A stretch of DNA of 64,000 nt from positions 37,143,001 to 37,207,000 of the forward strand of contig NC_091972.1 in NCBI RefSeq assembly GCF_036711975.1. Reading direction: 5' to 3'. Positions within the stretch are counted from its first letter, which is position 1. Each line of letters opens with the position of its first letter. The position numbers were made by a program, and so were the translations under genes. Origin of the DNA: Onthophagus taurus (lineage: Eukaryota > Arthropoda > Insecta > Coleoptera > Scarabaeidae). This document shows, one piece after another, positions 44,396 to 59,300 of this stretch. The notes under the pieces are model-generated. The model was given only the letters and a program-made list of their open reading frames with translations, did no database searches and was not told the DNA's origin.

Positions 44396-47300
44396 ATGGC
44401 CGACAAAAAAGGTAAAAACATCATGGTTCTTTTTCCATAAATTTTTTTTTTAGACGAACGATGAGTCAAGCAAAAAGTTATTTTTAATCGGATTCTAAGT
44501 TCCCAAATAAAATTAAAGACGCGTTTCAAAACATTGTTAGATCTTTGCCGAACCGGAAAATCATACCGAAAATAATTGCATAATGTTTTAGTGTGCAGGA
44601 TACACTTAATCAATACTAAAATACTACATCGTTCCGTCCTTGTTGGGGATACTCGTTTCCGCGTCTTCCTTCTCATTCCAACCGGAATATATTTTATGGC
44701 CTTGCCCTACATTGCAAAATACTGCAGTGAGAAGATGAAAAATGAAAAAAAGAATCTTTAAATTGTTTCATTTCGATTGATTTGATTGCTTACTTTCTTT
44801 TAATTGTTTTATTTTTTCCTATTTTGGGGAGAATTGTGTTGATGAAATAATAAGATTGTAATAAATTATTATTATTATTATTATTTCATCTAATTGTTAA
44901 TGGTTATATCTTGAAATCACTCAAATTTCTTTAATTCATTAATGAATTAATTACAGATAATTTTTTTATTTCAAGTTTTGATTGATTTCAATTTATTAAC
45001 CATTAACATAATATATTAAACTGAAGAACATGGAAATTTTCATCACATCTTTTATGTATGATTATGCTGTGTTCCTTCCAGCGCGCTTAAGAAACGCTGT
45101 TGGGGCCATTGAGACCGTTGCGGGACACCCAGGAGGACAACCAATTAAACAGTACCTATTAAAAATTTTCATGTGTTTACTTATACAGTGGCTGATGCTT
45201 GTTGGTTACCCGCTCATCGAATTTACCTTCACTAGATATTTTTTTGGTTGGATTTGTTAATAACGTTGCATTTCCAAATCAATTTTTAGAAACAATCTCA
45301 TTTTTAACGAGTAAAAAGAATAATGCGCAAAATGATGATTCATTTTTATCGGTTTGATTATTATTTTACATCAGATAAGAAATATAACAATATTATTGAG
45401 CAATAAATTATTATGAGTCATCTTAAAGGAAATTAATTTTATTATTGAGAAAGATAAATAAAAGAAATGCAGCGTTATTATCAGCTGACGATGTAAAAAG
45501 CTCAGTCGACCAACTTTAGACTTGATGGTCAAATTCACTGCATGATGGTTGAAATTTGGAAAATACGTAACAATTTTTTTTGTACTTTTAATATTTATAA
45601 GTACTAAACTTAATAAGATCAATGAACAAAATACAATCACAAAATTATCTTTTAGAAAAGATGAGAAGAATGAAGTAAGTACCTATTTTGGGATTGTAAT
45701 TACATGAATAAAACATAAAAAAATAATTAAGTTGGATTTCAACATAGAAGATTATTTATAGTGTAGTAGGTGTACTTACATCTTTGAAACCATATTGATT
45801 GTGTCAAAGAATTAATTACATTGCAAATCATTTCAAAATTAAAATTCTTTTGGTCTTGTGATAACCCAAAAGCCCTTTACACATGACTTAAAATTAACTG
45901 TGTAAAACTCATCCAATAATATTAATTAAAATTATTAAATAGAAAATTAATTATCCCGTTCTGAAGCGATTAATATTCCATGGTACAAAGCTTGTGTTGA
46001 ATAATTCTGTTTCGTAAAAGTAATCAAATTTTGGTTGCAGTTTTCTGGTTTATAACCAAGATCTTAAAAACTACGAAAATGTCTTGTTGCTGTAGTTCTT
46101 TATTTAATGAATCATCTATTAATTTATTGCTCAACAAAGATTAATTACAGGACAATATTACAAGAAAACAGAAAGCCGCCATCTCCAAAAAACACTTTTT
46201 TTCAGGAAAGTATAAAAACTGTAGCAGCAAAAATAAGAGTTCAAACATCTCACAACTGTTTTGTATGACTCAAAATGAAATATTTTAAGCATTCTTCTCA
46301 AAATTTTGAATTTAAGTTGAAATTTGGCCGGTTTTGACACTTTATTAATTTTATTTTTTTCTTTTATTTTATTTGTATTCAATAACAAAACTGTGTTTAA
46401 ACAAAATTATAACGGAACACTAACTTAAAGGATAAAACAGAAATACATTGCGCAACGCATTAACGGATCTATTAAATTCTTGTTTTAGTTTTTTCTGTGA
46501 TGTTTTCACAAAGAATATTCTCTTCTAGAGTAAACTCTTTCTCGCCCGGTTCATTTCTAAAAGCCATTTGGGAAACAATGATGTTCTTGTGAAATTCAAG
46601 GGAATCGATCTGCTGCCAATTATCGGCATAATGTTTTTTTAAAAGCTTATCAACATCGTGAACTTTAGAAGGATTTAGGATTCTGCCGTTAGAAATTTGT
46701 TTAGGATTAGCTTTGTTTACACATTTTCCCTTTCTACAAACTTTACTGTAACCTCCTAGCTCGGACTTATAAGTAAATTTTCCTTGAATAAGAATGCTAC
46801 TCTTTTTTTTCATTATTTTAATAAAGAAACGCTTGGAAGATGCAAACTTGAAATGTCACTGGCCCTGGTGGCTTCATAATAACATTAACTTCACTTTTCC
46901 AATTAAGATCAGGAACTTCACTTTCCAAGTGAAATACCTGTGGCCATACCTTTGCAAAATTGTGTAAAATTCCTCTGGTTGAGAAAGTACCTCCTTCTTT
47001 CTGATAACTTTTTCTATCCCTGCAAACACTCTATCGGGCAGAATAAATAAATGTCCAGGAACAGGGAAAATGCATTCTATTTTTTCAAGTGTTGAAGGCG
47101 CCTCGTGTAGGAGCCACTTTCCAAGCATTAACATAAGAATCGAATTTTTGTTTTGGTTTGTGATAAACACAAGACGCTATTTCATTAGATTCTTTTGGTA
47201 ACTCATGTTCTCCCCAGGTGTGTACAAAAGTGTTCCCTTTTAAAGGATACTTGGAACTATCTTGGACAATTGAAAAGTTATATAAATAAAACTGCCGGCT

Positions 47301-50300
47301 GTAGTATGTCGCCTGCTCAGGAAGTCTTGGAATAGCGAAATGTTTTTGGCAGTCAAAGCTTGTAGTGAATAATCCGTCTTTTTGTGAATAATCCGGCTTA
47401 AAAAAAGCCTTCGTACGAAGCTATGGACCTTTTTTTCCGTTAAAAATGCAGTCTTTTTAGCTTTGTTGGTTTCTTTCTCTAATTTTTTCTTCTAATTCAA
47501 GACATTTTGAACACTAAGGACGAGATCTTGAGCCTGCTTTTCGTACACTCTCCACTTTTTGAAATGGAGAGATCACTACTGAGATAGTGCCTTCGACTTC
47601 GTTCCCTGCAGTAATGGGATTCTGTACATTTGATTATTTGTTCATTTGCTTAATAGATGTTTTTATAGCAGCGCATTTTGAAGTAGACTTAGCAGTCTTT
47701 CTATCGCCCCTCTTTTCTTGTGAAATCTTATCCTCAAGGACGTAATATCGTGCACTTCTACACTGTGTTTAGTAATACCCAGAACTTTAAGAAATGTTGG
47801 ACGGCAGACATGCTGTGTAGTTTTTCCTTAATATCCGAAATCAAAAAAGTTTAGGAAAACGATTTTCTTGTCCAGCTGTTATCGGCTGGTCTTCTTCGTC
47901 TGGTTAAATTCACCTCAATATGTTTTTGTATAAAACTACTTTTTGTACTGATTGTTGAGTATCTGAGGACTTTGTATTATGCCCATACTCTGCAAATAAA
48001 TATTTGAGCACAATTTACCGCCATTACAAACCGTGGTTTTTCTTCTTCAATGTTAATTTCTATACGTGTGTTTGCAGATACATTGACTCAACCCCTTTTG
48101 ATGACCTCTATGTATACTTTCTTTTCATTTCGATTTGCTGAATTGTTGTTATTTTGAGGTACATTAATAATGGGAATATGCCCAAAATCAAGAAGAAACC
48201 GCATTGGAGGTTAATTCGTCACCAGAAGAACAACCAGCAAGTACGTCTCAATTAAATTGGCTAAAACGACAAAAAACTGCAGGCAATATTTTTGACATTA
48301 TTGCACGTAACAGTGCTACCATACGCGGCTGTTCAATGCTGTCAAAACGCATAATAGAACATTTCATCGACGGTTTCTTTAAAAGTACATATAGTGATAT
48401 CGGTTAAGCAGTTTTCACTTTAAGATTACTTCACGTTAAGATAGCTGATGAGTTGGAATTAATGTAACTGCAGCGACCATCATCTACTTTGTCAAATTAA
48501 CTCTCTCTATGGAATCCAACTGTTGTCAAAACTAATACCGAACCCATTTATTTTAATTCCACGTTTAAAAAAATTAACTTCAAATGTACAAATTGAAAAT
48601 CCGAGCTTCTCTTCTGGGTTTGTTAGATTTGTCAGGTCATTCTCAATCAGAGCTAATACAAAATTAAACTGCTTGATGTTAATGCGAAAAAGATGCCGAA
48701 ATTTTTTTTCGTCTTGCAAAAGACTTCTTTTGGCCAACATATTTTGGAAACCCTTCTCTTCTCGGGTCGAGAAAATATCATGTGGAGTGTCTTCTTCTTC
48801 TAGTTCTGCATCATATCTTATGTGATTGTTGCAGACGTACTACAAATACTTGCTTATGGATGGAGGGAACTTCCCTATTCGCAATATATCGTGTTCGCAC
48901 AGAGATCCTGGAGATTCACCCTTGGGAGTTGGAATCCGAAAGAATCAAGGCGACAATAATGAAATTTAGAAAAGGAAATAGAAAATTGAATAAGCAAAAA
49001 TATAATTTTCTTGGAGTTTATGCGAAAATATCTAAAATATCATTGCTAAATTAATCATATGTATATAGTCCACTCAGTCGATAGGCAATCATTTAAGACT
49101 TAGACCACGTCTTCCCCCTCTTTAATGTGCAAAAATTTCTGTCAATACAACAAGTCGTTGGCGGAAAAGTTAAAAAATTAATGATTGTCTCCGCTATTAT
49201 TGGAAATAAGTCCATAAAACTTCTTGATTGAGATTTTTTCCAACCAAGAGCTACGATTTAACTGCCATCGTGAGTTTCACAAAATATAGTTCTTGAAATT
49301 ATGTTAAAGAGCCTTGCAGTCGATTTTTGGCACTTTCATAATTTTTTTTAAGTTTTCTGAAAGGTAAAATAATTAACGCACCCATAATTTCCTTTTTGAA
49401 ATCATCTTGAATGAAGTCAGCTGCTTTTCCTGAACTTGTTTTGCCTTTCTGTTCTTCGTTCTTTTCCTCGAAAACTAATTTCTCTTTTATTTACTGTTGG
49501 TTCTTATTTCTTCAATATTACTTAATGCTTTTATATAAAACATTTACAACACTACATCAGACGAGATAATAATTTAATAAATAAGTTTATTAGGTTCCAC
49601 TTTTATCTATATTTGGTTTTAAGCATAAAACAAGTTGTATTTTTCGTGATAGCAATTTTTTTCTTACCTTACCGGTTTCACCATTCTATACGGGTCATCG
49701 TTAGGCACAATAAATTGGCTTCAGAATAATTTCAATTGGATAATTGATAATAATAATTTTTGGATTAATCTCTATGGATTTCAAATCAACTGCTTTTTTT
49801 TATGTTTTATACATTATTTAATTGTATGATATAAATATTAAAAGAATTTGAATAATTGTTATTATTATAAATTAAAATGTTTTTTAAGGTTACGTATTTT
49901 CTCATTGTGTGTGGGTGTACTGGATTCACCCAAAAAAATATGTTTTGGTGCAGTGTTGCTGCTGAAGCACATCAACGTCGCTGAAACTGTACTGGAATTT
50001 TGCTCAGCACTGAATTAATTGTTAAACAAATAAAATTATTTATTTAAAATTGAATGTTAAGTTTTAAATAAAAAACAAATAGTGCTGGGCAAAAAAAGTT
50101 TGCAATAAATAAAATAAAAATGGGATATGTGAAAGAAAATTTAAAAAAAATAATTGGTTTTTACAATTAATATGGTTATTAATAACTATAGAATAAGTGA
50201 GAAAAGAATAAATACAATTTGTATTTTATTAATGATAACGATCATGTTCGAAATTGTGGAGAATCATTATTATTGTTTTGATAAGATGAAAAACAAGAAA

Positions 50301-53300
50301 TGAGAGTTTGATAAATATAATCACAATTACGAACAAAGAATGCATGTTTTTTATAGGTTGGATTTAGATGGAAGCATGATTAATATTTTATTTTTAATTT
50401 TGATTTTTTTATTTCAAATAAACCCCATATTTTATATTTGATCACATTTTTTTCTTATTTGTACATATCATATTATAACAGGCTATATAAATAATCGTTT
50501 ATCATTAATTCATGTTTTCACATATTAAAATGTGTTTTTTGATCAAACAAAATTGCGTTATTGGATAAATCTAAAACATATTTGATTGGAGATTAAATAA
50601 AATATTTTATCCTTTAAAGTAATTTATACATAGTGCATTTTACACGAAGCATGTATTCTCTATTTAATTTTCTCCGCGATTTTTAAATGAATTAACAGGG
50701 TAAGACGAAAGTTATGTGCAAAAAGAAAATTTCATTGCTTCATTAGAAAGTGTATTTATTTTGTTAAAATAAATATGGAATTTTCATTTCGCACACTAAT
50801 AAAGTTTGAATCACCTTATTTGTTTATCTTAAGCATGTTTGTAGGTTTATATAAATCCAAACGTTAAAGTTTGAATTTATATTAAATCCTTTTTTATTTT
50901 CGATTATTTTTGCATGTTTCTGATTTGTTTTATAAAGTCTCATTCAGATTCTTTATTTTAGAACAAAAATAAATTGTTATTAAAACTTTCTTGTTTTAGA
51001 CTTTACAAAATAAATCGAAATGCATGTTTCTAATAACAATAATATTAAATTTACCATGTATAATCTTAAAACCACAAAAAAACGGACCAAATAGAATTAA
51101 GAGTGTTGTTACTAAAAAATATGTACATTTTTATTCTAAAAAAAAATACTAAAATGAATAATATTATCGCCAAATTATTTTATTTGGCGACAAATATTTG
51201 ATTTATTTTTTCCAATCGAATTAATAAAGCGTTAAATGTTTGTTAATTATGTACTTTAATAACTTTCTTCTTATTTTTTCGTTTTTAATTAAAAAATATT
51301 AACCGTTTTTTCCTTTATGTCACAATTTATTAGATATTTATGTACAGAAATAAACTTTATATGTAGCTAATGAACCCTAGATTTTCACCCCTTTTGTCTA
51401 ATTTTAATTCATTTTATGTATTGATTTTTCTAAAAAAAAAAAAGAATAAAACAGAAACGATCACGCTTTAACTTTGAGAGTTTCATGTAAAAGTAAATTT
51501 TCAATCATGCTTGTTTTAGGAGTTACTGGTCCCGCTTCTCAAGGATACAGTTCAGCTCCACCACCGCAGGGTAACCCCCAAGTTCAAGCTCCTCAACCAC
51601 CTTATGGCGGTAAATAACTTTCGCCTTCCGTAAATATTGTTTTTATTTTATTGTTTTTGCGTTAATTTATCTGATTTGGTACAATTGTTTCTGTGTTTAA
51701 TATTGTGTTATTGTAGGTGAGAGTATAAACACAAAAATGCCTATTTTTGTTATACAGTTGTACCTGGAATTCATGGTGCTGCCCCATATATGATACCTGG
51801 GCAAGCTCAAATCTATCCTCAAGGGCCTCCTCCGACATATGATCAAGCTCTAACTCATCCAGCTATTGTAGGACAACCCGTAAGTATTCAATAAAATGGC
51901 TTTATTGAATGGTTAACTATTATGTTGAAAGAACCATTTTAACATTTTGATTTGAAAAAATATCAATATTTTTGTAATTAGTTTGGGTTATTAAGTTAAA
52001 CGAATTGAAGTAGTTCATTAGCGTTCTGTTAAATTAAGTTAGAACGTTAATAATAATATTAATTTGATACCATCTCAAAAGAATTGCAACGAAAATGAAT
52101 AACGAAAGAGCGTTAAAAAAAGCAATTTATTCGGCGTAACACCATTGGAAGAGTAGTTAACGAAATTATAAATAAATCAGTGTTCAAAAACATCACAAAT
52201 TCCACCATTCCCATACTCTCAGTTTGTGTATCAACATCTACAGAGTTAAATAGGCTTCAGCACTAGACTTTGAAAGATAGAATCTTTTCTTCACTTGTGT
52301 ATACAAGCTAAAATTAGAACTAAAACTAGAAACTTTCGGGTTTTTGCCGTGCGTCTTTTAATAAAAGGTTTGACGTTTCGGATGCCATGTTGCAACCTTC
52401 TTCACAAACTGGTTCGAAGTGACAAGATCAAAAATCGGTGACTATATATATGTCGGAAAAACTAATTAATAATCAGTTAACGCTAATTACAAGCTAATTA
52501 ATAACTAATTGCGTCGCGTCCGGTGTGAGGAGGGAAGAGGTCTTCGTGTTCACCACCATCTTCCATGTTCTGCTAAGCTCCCAGCTATCCTCTCTGTTGA
52601 CGTTATTTTTATGTCGGTGGATCTCTATGGCTTCTCTTGTCAGTCTTTGGTAGTATCTGTTGTCCCTAGCCAGCACCTTTGTTTGTTCGAAGTCTATTCG
52701 GTGCCCCTCTGCATGGCAATGTTCCGCAACCGCCGACTGCTGGATCTTCTTCAGACTTACATCCCTCTCGTGCTCCTTGATGCGGCACTCGACGTTGCGT
52801 CCAGTTTGGCCAACATAAACCTTCCCACAACTACACGATAGTCGATAGACTCCCGCTCCTTTTAATGGAGTTAGTTTGTCCTTGGCTATCGGGAGTGTGT
52901 TCCGAATTTTGCTGACCGTGCCGTACCGCACTACGATGTCGTTCTTCTTGAGGTGCCTAGCAATTCGTTCCGTTACACCTGAAACATAGGGAAGACAGAT
53001 AAATCCAAGTGGTTTTGTACTTACCGTGTCCTCTTTCTGCTTTCGCTGCTTGATGGCCTGGTTGATGTCCCTCGAAGTGTATCCATTCTTCTGCAGCACG
53101 CCTCGTAGAAAGTGTTGCTCCTTCTTCAAGTTCTCTCATTCACATAGTCTCGCTGCTCGTTGAAATAATGTACTGATCACGGACCTCTTCTGTTGGGGAT
53201 GATGATGTGAACATGCCTGTAAATACCTGTTGGTATGGGTCTTCTTTCGGTATACACCAAGTTCTATATCTTCATTTGTCGTCCTGATGACCAACACATC

Positions 53301-56300
53301 TAGGAAAGGTAGTTTTTTGGCAGTTTCCGTTTCCATGGTGAACTTAATCATAGGATGTTGAGAGTTCAAGTGATCCAAGAACTCTTGGAGCCGTTTTTGA
53401 CCATGTTGCCATATCACAAACGTGTCATCCACATATCGGAGCCATAGTTTTGGTTTCCATTGGCTCTTCTTCAAAGCGTCCTCTTCGAATAATTCCATGT
53501 AGAAATTAGCTATAACTGGCTATAGTGGAGATCCCATGGCTGCCCCTTCGAACTGCTCGTAAAATTCTCCTTTCCAGCTGAAATACGTCGACGATAAGCA
53601 GTACTCCACCAGATCTGGCACGTATCCTGGTAAACCCTCCGGAATAAGTTTTCGGCGAAGACTCTCTACAGCATCCTTAACTGGTACCCTAGTAAAAAGG
53701 GATTCCACATCGAAACTTACCAACATATCACCAGCATCCAGCTTTACACCTTTTACCGATTCCACAAAATGTGTAGAATCCCTGACATACGATTCCGTGT
53801 TACCTGTAAAGGGAGACAGAATCTTTGCAAGCTAAAATTATTACTCCCTCCACCCATAAATAAATGTCCGATATCGATTTTGTTTTCAATAATTAAGAAA
53901 AGGCGGTCTTGCTTTTAAAGGTCAGTTGTCGTTTTGAAAACACTTATTAAAGGTTAAGTTTTTTACTGCCATTAGAAGGTTTTGTAATTTTTCCTACAGT
54001 ATAAGTTTTTAATCCAAAAAAACGCGACTTTTCAAGATCTCACATAAAGATCCGGTTTAAAAAAATAATGGGAAAGAGGGAAAACATTTTGACAAGAAAC
54101 GGTCGTTTTTTTCCATTTATTTCAAAACCAGTTCAACAATGACAATGTTTTTCGTGGCATATAAATACTATGGATTACAGAATATGTAACATACGCGCTG
54201 AGAAATGCTAGTCCGAATCGGATGCTATTAAGTCTTGGGGAAGTTTTCTCTTTAAACGCGTGTGGATTTGTTGGTAGAGCACTTACTGTATTGTTAAAAA
54301 ACTATTTAGTTAGTTTTTACAGTTTTTGATAGTTGGTACATTTAAGTTTTCATGGAGCTCCTCGTTTTTTACAAACCACGGCGCGTTCACCGAGATCCGC
54401 AGAACTTTATTTTGTAGGGTTCGAATTTTTCTCATGTTTGAAGTTGATGAATTGCTCCAAACTGGGCAGGCGTAAGTTACTAGTGGCCTGATGAGGGCTT
54501 TGTAAAGAAGTAGAGTGCACTCAGTTCGCAGTGGTGATTTTCTGTTGATCAGAGAGTACAATTGGCGAAGCCTGGCATATCCTGGACAACAGTTTTCGCT
54601 ATAAGAAGCATGTCTCCAACTATATATCCAGGGCTTATTATCATTTGAGGATGTTGTTTCCTCATCGACACTACCTTGGTATTCATCTGGAAAAGGTGTT
54701 GTGCGAAGCCTCTGTTTTGGCTCAATTCACTTATTGTGCTGAGGTCTACCATCCGTGCATTGACGTTAGCGATGTAACACGTATTCAACGAGTGCAAAAT
54801 TCGTGTCTTCGGTATATATGTGGAATTAGAAAATATAACAGAATATCTTATAAACTGAAGGATGCGGGATGGCTAAATTTGTATCATCGTAGGAAAGTGC
54901 AGTGTTTGTGCCTATACCATAAAATTATAAACTACAAGGAACCACAGTATCTCTACCAACTGATAACTTTCCGAAATGATGTCCACCGAATAAATACGCA
55001 ATTTCGCGGAAGACTGTCGCCACCCTTCTATCGTTTGTCTTTATTTCAGAGGTCATACATATTTCAAATAACTTCGAAATATAATGAGGTGGATGATAAT
55101 TGCAAGGGGTTCTCACTAGGAAGGTTTAAATTTACACAGAAAAATTCTTGTTTTCTTGAACAATGTCTACATGGGGGCAAACGCTGATCTGACATGTTTT
55201 GCAATCTTGCTGTTGTATCTAGCTGTTGCTTTGTAATTTTTGGCCGAGTCATGTTTTTCTTTTTTTGTTTCTTAGGTTAGTTAGAGCAGCTGTACTAACT
55301 AGTACAAGCTGGAACTCGCCTATTTTCTTTTGTATGTTTTTTTTGGTACAATTAAGCTTATTTTCTAATAAAGGCATCTATTATTATTATTATATTTAAG
55401 TTCGTAGTGAGGCGGTGATTAAGGAGAACTCCCAGGTATTTAATGGCTTCATCTTTTACTTTCCACTGTATTTCTTGATCATTTATAATAATGTAAGGAG
55501 CATTTCGATAAGGTCTTAGCGAAAAGATCTTGGTCTGGCATTGAGCAGAATGGCCCATTTTGATAACCATTTCTGGATTTTGTCCACTGACCTTTGAAGT
55601 GTCGCATCAGTAAGGATGTCGTTTTGTTCCATTATTAACATGTCATCCGCAAACATGGCCATTTCGAAGTTTACGTCGGTCGGGATATCATGCATAAAGA
55701 TGTTGAACAGAGCAGGGGATAAGCTACTACCTTGTGGGACGCCTGCAAATATTCTTCGAGTGCTGGAGGAGTATCCATTGATAGTGACGGAGAAAGTTCT
55801 CTCCTCCAGGAAGGAGAATAGAATGGCGAGTAAATAGTTGCTTAACCCCGTTTGATTGAGCTTGTATTTTAAGCCTTCAATCCAGACGGTATCAAAGGCC
55901 CTTGCTAACAACAGCTGTAAACTTTTTGGCCTCGAACCCTTCCTCGATATATTCTGCTACTCTTGCCAGTTGGTGAACCGTGGTGTATCCCTCTCTAAAT
56001 CCGTACTGGATGTTTGGGATTATTTTGAGGAGGCTTAACTCTTCTTGTAGTCGATGATGGATGACTCGTTCGAACAGCTTAGATAAGGATAAGAGGAGAC
56101 TGATTGGGCGATAATTGGCTGGGTCTATATTGATTTTGCCTGGCTTTCCGAACATTAGGATTTGCGCTTTTTATGTATCTGATCTAGGCCTGAAGCTTTT
56201 TTAATGTCGAGGTTTGCTATTTCTACCTTTAGTTCTTCTACTGAGATTCTGTCGGTCTCGGTAGTTGCTGAAGTTAGTAGATGAGATTCATTATATTGTT

Positions 56301-59300
56301 GGATTGTGGTAATGTGCCGAATATAATGAGAATTCATTATTGATATTAACATTATTGGCTTTGTCTTCGTCCGAAAATACTGGTGTTTCGTTGACAAATA
56401 GGGTAGGTATTTCTTCATATGTCCGCGTTATTTTCTTAGTGGTCTTCCACAAGCCCGGGTCACTTGCTTCAAAACTTTCGATGAGTTTTCTATAATTGTT
56501 GATTCTATAGGCATCTAGTTCCTGAGAAATTGTATGAGTTAGTAATTGTAGGGTTACGCGTCTGTTGCCATTCTTGGCGAACCATCCGTTTTTCCTTGAT
56601 TAGGTCTAAGGTGCTTTTAAGGGAAAGGTTATAATTGCTTATAGGTTTCCTTTTGAAGGGTTTCGTTGAAGAGACAGTTGCTTCCTTAATCTTTAGACAG
56701 CGACCGGATTTTTGCGTCTAACACATTCGGAGTAGCTGATGTTGGTAAGTTAAATTCTTGATTATTCAGTGAGTCTCCAAACTCTGTCCAGTTGATGAAT
56801 CCATTATTGATCAGCTTAGGAATTTTAGGTCTGTATTCAGGTTGCTTTGCAAGGGTGATGATTACTGGCAAATAGTCCGAGTTTAACTCGCTGATTACAC
56901 ACAGATTTAACTGGATGGTAACATTTTTGATTATTACTATATCTAAAATATCCGGTTGATAGTCGCTTCTGTACGGAAAGTTGGTACAATCGATTGGGCA
57001 GTACACTTGAAAACCGTACTTGGTTGCTAATAATTCCAGATTCAGTCCCGATGGATTGTCTGCTCTGCATTCCCAGAGTTTATTCTTGCTGTTAATATCT
57101 CCTATAAGTAGTGTAGGTATAGAGCTACTCAACATTGAACTTGTCAGTTTCTAGTATTTTTTTGTTTGGTTGTTTGTATCCACATATGATATTAACTGGA
57201 GTTGAGTTGTTTGTTTGAATTACTATTGCCGTTACTTCAATAGCGTTGGTACAGCTAAATTGATGGTGTTGAATTTGTCTTTTAATTATAATCGCCACTC
57301 CTCCGGCAGCTGTGACGGAAGGCCTGTCTGCTCTATATACATTATATCCTGCAATTCGGAAAGTCTCACTTGGAGCTAGGTGTGTTTCCGTGATCCAAGC
57401 TACATCAATCTGATAGCGAGCCAAAAACGCAATAAGAAGAAGTTAGGTTGTGTAAGATTGTTAGATTAGTCGTGAATTAAATGTGGGAGGAAATGTTTAA
57501 TTACGAATGTTTTGATTTGTGGTATAAGGGAAACAAGGGTAAATACACTAAAATATTAAATACCGATTATGAACTGCCTTCGAAGAAAAAATTGACTCGG
57601 ATGTTGGAAGAAAAGTAGTATAACATTGAGTCTACAACTCGCAAGGAAAAATTGCAGGACCTTGAACTTATTGCTTTGATATCACATATTTCGATGTCAG
57701 ACAGTAGACTGTAAACTTGATGGTGAAAGTAGTGGCCAGCTGGTATAAAAGAGTTTTCACGCTCGAAGTATTTGATGGTCACGTTTCTTAGGTTCACTTC
57801 ATCGGCATTAACTATGATCAAGAACAGCTGAAAATGCGGCAATTTTCGGTTATCGATTTTTGTCCCTGTTCTTTAGAAAGAAACCATAGAAGCTTGACAC
57901 AATATTTTCTTTTTTCACCCTGAGATTCTTTTGTGCCATAAATCTTTTAAAGGTCCGACGGTTTTTCCTTTTCTCACAGGAACAAAACTTTCATTAAAAG
58001 CAATAATACGCTTAGATTATTTTATTAAACATCTCTGCTAGGAAGCATTATGACTTTTTATGCCGAAACTATCAATTCGGGTGTTTTTTTTTGTGATTCT
58101 CATTTTGATACTCCTTCCTCCCAGATATATTTAGTTTTATGAAAAATGTATACTGTACACACTTCATAACCTTAGACATCATTTGGGTTAACATGTTTGG
58201 CTTCTGTTTTGTCAAGATCTAATTAAGAATATTGGAAACATTCCTTGCACATAAGTTGGGGAAAAGATGTATGTATTCAGTTTTGAGATTGATAACTTTC
58301 TTTAAAGAGAGGATTTTTTGCTTTGAAATCATTTTACATCAGAATCTCATTCTCATGAGATCTCAATTTTCAACCTTTTTGCGAGTTACTGTTGAGAACA
58401 AATTCATGGAATATATAAAATTGTGAAACACGTTCCTTGGAAGCGATATTTTTATGAGTTATGTGTAGATGAGTAAGTTTCAAAGTTATCTTAGTACTAG
58501 ATAAGCTTTATAGAGTACCGTGTTTTCCGGAATAATGGACGAAAAATATCGAAGAGCGCTGCTAGTTGCAGATATTATTGCTGTACATTGCTGGAAAATG
58601 GAGTAAGTTAACGGGATGTGGAAGAGGACAATTAAATGTTAGTCGTTTGAGTGTGCAAAAAACACACCAACCGTTTCTTGCAACTAAGTCTTACAACGGG
58701 GCTAAAAGAAAAATAACAGTCAGAGAAGACCGCTTTGTCATGATTTCTGCATTGAGAGATCGAACCCGCTAGAATGCTTCTGTAGCGTACTATAAAGATT
58801 TAAGAAACAGCAGTTAGCGTTTCTATTGTTCGCCTAAGGTTAAGGGAAAATGGTTTAACAGCTTGTAGTCTAACCACAAGTCCTTTGCTTACTGCAGCTC
58901 ACACGTGACGTAGACTTGCTTCCGCCCGAGAACACATTAATTGGATGACGCGAAAAGCTTATTGTTCACGGCATGATTGCAGAACTCGCCTTTATGGCAA
59001 AGATGACAGAAGACGCTGCCTGTAACTCGACCATCTCAAATCGTTGGGAGTAGCTCAGTAATGCTTTCGACAGGAATTTCTTTTGATGCGGGACATGGAT
59101 CATATTCTGATTAACAGAGGTGCAATACCAGCACGACGATATATAGCTGAGATGCTACTAAAATTTGTTTTCTGTTAATGCACGGCAATGATTGTAACAC
59201 AGTACCTTCAAAAAGTTGGTATTCCAAGAATGAACTCGCTAGGTCAAAGCCCGTTTCTTAATTCTGTTGAACATATTCAAGCAACCTCTTAAGTTGGTGC

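Noticed and set aside
44353-44676. 107-codon minus-strand ORF over the DAZAP2-like exon 1
   Set aside because: Overlaps the likely start exon on the opposite strand, with no recognisable domain.
48204-48407. 67-codon plus-strand ORF
   Set aside because: Could be a transposon scrap but no family could be assigned; not reported as a gene.
52509-52841. 110-codon plus-strand ORF
   Set aside because: Antisense shadow of the GIY-YIG coding region of the Penelope-like element.
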